This document shows, piece by piece, positions 6,693 to 9,435 of a stretch of DNA of 9,435 nucleotides (position 1 is its first letter; every line of letters starts with the position of its first letter). The position numbers were made by a program, and so were the translations under genes. The notes beneath the pieces were generated by a model, which saw nothing but the letters and a program-made list of their open reading frames with translations, was not told the origin of the DNA and ran no database searches. The DNA is from Dehalococcoidales bacterium (lineage in GTDB: Bacteria > Chloroflexota > Dehalococcoidia > Dehalococcoidales > Fen-1064): the NCBI GenBank assembly GCA_028713395.1, contig JAQTOJ010000066.1:1-9435 (forward strand), written 5' to 3'.

Positions 6693-9435
6693 ATGAAGAA
6701 AATCATCTGCCTGGCGGTTGCGGTTACTGTGATTCTTGGTTTGTTCGTTGCTCCGCCCAGCAAGGTTGCCGCCTTTGGAGGTATTGATCCGTTATTGGTC
6801 ATACCGGATAAAGGCAATCCCAAGCTGGATTCTCCATTGAATGATTTGGTGAATTCTCAACCCGTGGTTACCCCCGGTAAACTATCGCGGAATAGTCTGA
6901 ACACCGTCCAGAGTGATTCTGTGAGAGTCATTATCGAGTGCCTAACAGATTCAGTGCAGAATATATCGGATATCGCCGCGGCATTAGGTACGGTGGAATG
7001 TACCTACGCCAACCTGATACAGGTTTCTGTGCCGGTAGCTAATTTGACCGCTCTCACTGAAATTACCGGTGTAAATATAGTGCGGGTGCCTGAACCATTG
7101 GTCGCGGAAGTTGTCAGCCAGGGAGCGTCTCTGATCAACTCAATTCAATGGAACACGGCGGGTTATAACGGCGCGGGGGTAAAAATAGGCATTCTAGATG
7201 GCGGTTTCGGCAATTACACCGCTTTGCTGGGCACCGAGTTGCCGGCCACAGTCGCTACCCATTGGTCACCCAGCCTCGGTGGCCCCGGTCCTTCTGTTCA
7301 TGGCACCGCCTGCGCGGAGATTGTATATGACATTGCTCCCGGGGCACAGATGTATCTGGCTAATTTCAGCACCATTGCTGAAATGGGGAATGCCGTGAAC
7401 TGGTTGATTTCTCAAGGCGTCAATGTTATTTCCTGCTCCATGGGGGCGATGTTGGGAGGTCCGGGCAACGGCACGGGTGTGATGAACGATATCGTGACCA
7501 CGGCGCGTAATGCCGGTATTCTTTGGTCTCAGGCAGTAGGGAACGAAGCGACTAATCATTGGCAGGGAACCTTTGCCGACGCCAATGGTAATGGTTTGAA
7601 CGATTTTAAGGGCACTGACGATTTTAATGGGGTTTACGTATCATCTCAAACAGGGTTAACTATCTCCCTTGCTCTCAAGTGGGATGATGTCTGGGGTGCA
7701 TCAGCGAATGATTTTGATTTGTATCTATTAGACAGTTCGGGCAACACTCTTACTTATTCTACCAATACACAAAATGGAACCGGGTTGCCGTTGGAATACC
7801 TTACATATAACGCTTCTTCAGCCGGCTGGTATTATATTGGAATTTATAAAGACTCTGCTACCAGAAATGTCAATTTCCATTTGTATTCGGATTATCAATC
7901 TTTATATTATTATACGCCATCCGGCAGCTATACCATTCCGGCTGATTCCCCCAATGCCATGGCTGTCGGAGCTGTATACTGGAATACTCCCAATTCCCTG
8001 GAAACCTTTAGTTCTCAGGGTCCGACCCAGGACGGCAGGATAAAACCGGATTTGGCCGCACCGGACGGGGTGACCAGTTATGCCTACGGCAGTTCTTTTT
8101 TCGGCACTTCAGCCGCTACGCCCCATGCCGCCGGCGCCGCCGTTTTAGTCAAGCAGCAATACCCGGCATACACTCCGGCTCAAATACAATCATATCTTGA
8201 GGGACGGGCGGTAGATTTGGGATCCGCCGGTAAAGATAATCTCTACGGGAGCGGCCGACTTAATCTGGGCATAATTCAACTTGTTTTTACCACGCAGCCC
8301 AGCGCCAGTAATACCGGTGGCGCTGCCTTTGCCACCCAACCGGTAGTGACGATAAAAGATTCTCAAGGCAATACCCTCACTAACTCCAACGCAAGTGTCA
8401 CTCTGGCAATTACATCGGGCACCGGGGCCAGCGGCGCCGTGCTTTCCGGTGCTACTACGGTGAACACGGTGAATGGCGTGGCTACTTTCAGCGGACTCAG
8501 TATTGATAAAGCCGGGACCGGTTATACCCTGACGGCGACCAGTAGCGGTTTGAGTTCCGCTACGAGCAGCGCTTTCAATATCGTTGACGCCGCAGCCCCT
8601 GAAATCAGGATCGAAGGCAACTCCATAGAAATCGTTAGCGGAGACACCTCCCCATCTACCAGTGATTACACAGACTTCGGCAACACGGATGTTACCTCGG
8701 GCACTGTAGTAAGGACATTCACTATAAAAAATACCGGTAACGCCGCTCTCAATCTTACTGGTACACCTCTGGTGAATATCACCGGCACTAATGCCGCAGA
8801 TTTTACGGTGACCGCCCAGCCTACATCACCGGTAGCCTCTGCCGGCAGTACGACCTTTGCCATTACCTTTGACCCAAGCGCTACCGGACTCCGGACCGCC
8901 ACCGTTTCCATTGCAAATAATGACTCTAACGAGAATCCATATACCTTTGCAATACAGGGAACAGGGATGATCTTTAGTATCACCAGCAACGCCGCTACCA
9001 GCATAACTAGTACCTCTGCCACCCTTAACGGCAACCTGACCGGTCTGGGCAGCAATACCAGCGTTGATGTCAACTTTGAATACTGGCCGACGTCCGGAGG
9101 CGATCATCTATTCACCACCGCGGTTAGCAAAACCGTTACCGGAGCTTTCAGCGCCAACGTGACCGGCTTGACCGCTGGTACCGGCTATACCTTTAAAGCT
9201 AAAGCGGTGGGCACGACCACGGTATACGGTAGTGAATTGACTTTCACAACTTCAGCGCCAGTTAAGCCTGATCTAGTGGTTATTTCTGCGTACGGAAAAC
9301 CTGTGACCGGACAACCAAACCAATATCAGGTTGATTTGGTGATAAAGAACATCGGAAATGCACCGGTAAGCGACCCTTACTATTATACCCTTAGCATTGA
9401 TGGTGTGGCGCCGATTGTATATACCAGTTGGAATC
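6693..9435 (+). CDS. Secreted modular S8 (subtilisin-like) protease, C-terminus beyond window
   Basis: An exported serine protease, open for 914 codons to the right edge. GAGAGG (6682-6687) lies 5 nt before the ATG. A signal peptide (residues 1-27, likely cut after VAA) is followed by a probable inhibitory propeptide (about 75-137). The S8 domain has Asp169 in GILDGG, His203 in VHGTA, oxyanion Asn284 in AVGNEA, and Ser473 in GTSAATPHAAG. An insert separates Asn284 from the Ser block: a Ca-loop-like DANGNGLND (296-304), then a PPC-like beta-sandwich (about 310-402; WDD, DFDLYLLDSSGN). After the catalytic domain come a Big-like module (about 530-632), a choice-of-anchor-D/HYDIN-type module (635-757; FTIKNTGNAALNLTG), an FN3-like module (761-855) and the start of a CARDB-type module (857 on; LVIKNIGNAPV). 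Such tails usually act as spacers or adhesive domains at the cell surface; any anchor lies outside the window. Function as nutrient scavenging or envelope processing is inferred. Confidence 0.93.
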   Translation, partial: MKKIICLAVAVTVILGLFVAPPSKVAAFGGIDPLLVIPDKGNPKLDSPLNDLVNSQPVVTPGKLSRNSLNTVQSDSVRVIIECLTDSVQNISDIAAALGTVECTYANLIQVSVPVANLTALTEITGVNIVRVPEPLVAEVVSQGASLINSIQWNTAGYNGAGVKIGILDGGFGNYTALLGTELPATVATHWSPSLGGPGPSVHGTACAEIVYDIAPGAQMYLANFSTIAEMGNAVNWLISQGVNVISCSMGAMLGGPGNGTGVMNDIVTTARNAGILWSQAVGNEATNHWQGTFADANGNGLNDFKGTDDFNGVYVSSQTGLTISLALKWDDVWGASANDFDLYLLDSSGNTLTYSTNTQNGTGLPLEYLTYNASSAGWYYIGIYKDSATRNVNFHLYSDYQSLYYYTPSGSYTIPADSPNAMAVGAVYWNTPNSLETFSSQGPTQDGRIKPDLAAPDGVTSYAYGSSFFGTSAATPHAAGAAVLVKQQYPAYTPAQIQSYLEGRAVDLGSAGKDNLYGSGRLNLGIIQLVFTTQPSASNTGGAAFATQPVVTIKDSQGNTLTNSNASVTLAITSGTGASGAVLSGATTVNTVNGVATFSGLSIDKAGTGYTLTATSSGLSSATSSAFNIVDAAAPEIRIEGNSIEIVSGDTSPSTSDYTDFGNTDVTSGTVVRTFTIKNTGNAALNLTGTPLVNITGTNAADFTVTAQPTSPVASAGSTTFAITFDPSATGLRTATVSIANNDSNENPYTFAIQGTGMIFSITSNAATSITSTSATLNGNLTGLGSNTSVDVNFEYWPTSGGDHLFTTAVSKTVTGAFSANVTGLTAGTGYTFKAKAVGTTTVYGSELTFTTSAPVKPDLVVISAYGKPVTGQPNQYQVDLVIKNIGNAPVSDPYYYTLSIDGVAPIVYTSWN

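Noticed and set aside
1..9435. CRISPR arrays, tRNA or rRNA genes, transposons, defence systems
   Set aside because: No regularly spaced repeats, cloverleaf or rRNA-like segments, transposase motifs or terminal repeats were seen on either strand; the genes are metabolic, envelope and stress functions.

Overview
The window looks like a chromosomal segment of a free-living bacterium with near-balanced base composition. The protein set fits a Chloroflexota lineage, perhaps Dehalococcoidia: a single-chain biotin-dependent acyl-CoA carboxylase, a lipoprotein-anchored HtrA protease, a GT87-like glycosyltransferase, a tandem UspA protein, and a very long secreted subtilase ending in Big-like, choice-of-anchor-D, FN3 and CARDB-type modules. 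The taxon is inferred from gene content only. No RNA gene, IS element or CRISPR array was seen. The two largest genes run off the window, one at each edge, and both are read here directly from the sequence.

Layout. Minus strand, 2411 down to 1: the first 803 codons of a fused BC-BCCP-CT carboxylase. A short upstream ORF (2413-2463) stops one base before its ATG. Minus strand, 4005 down to 2593: a polytopic GT-C/GT87-like membrane glycosyltransferase. It has a good sigma70-type promoter (TTGAGA-17-CATAAT, 4071-4099) and a weak terminator candidate after its stop. The 369-bp divergent region 4006-4374 holds that promoter, an unannotated 25-residue ORF at 4128-4205 with a consensus Shine-Dalgarno sequence, and a dyad GTGAC-N10-GTCAC at 4252-4271. 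Plus strand: an HtrA/DegP-type protease with lipoprotein signal and PDZ domain (4375-5532), then, 26 bp later, a tandem-domain universal stress protein (5559-6458), probably one stress operon. The 234-bp gap 6459-6692 carries a palindrome, a CATGAT-N8-ATCATG dyad and a near-consensus promoter (TTGACA-17-TATAAA). From 6693 to the right edge runs the secreted S8 protease.

How the genes fit together. The plus-strand genes suggest an envelope and stress theme: a membrane-tethered quality-control protease, a cytoplasmic nucleotide-binding stress protein, and an exported modular protease. The minus strand carries envelope-related functions: acyl-CoA carboxylation and polyprenol-linked sugar transfer. 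No known defence or mobile system is present. The most novel material is the small ORF with the consensus ribosome site, the dyads beside the promoters, the abutting leader ORFs on the minus strand, and the insert-bearing subtilase.
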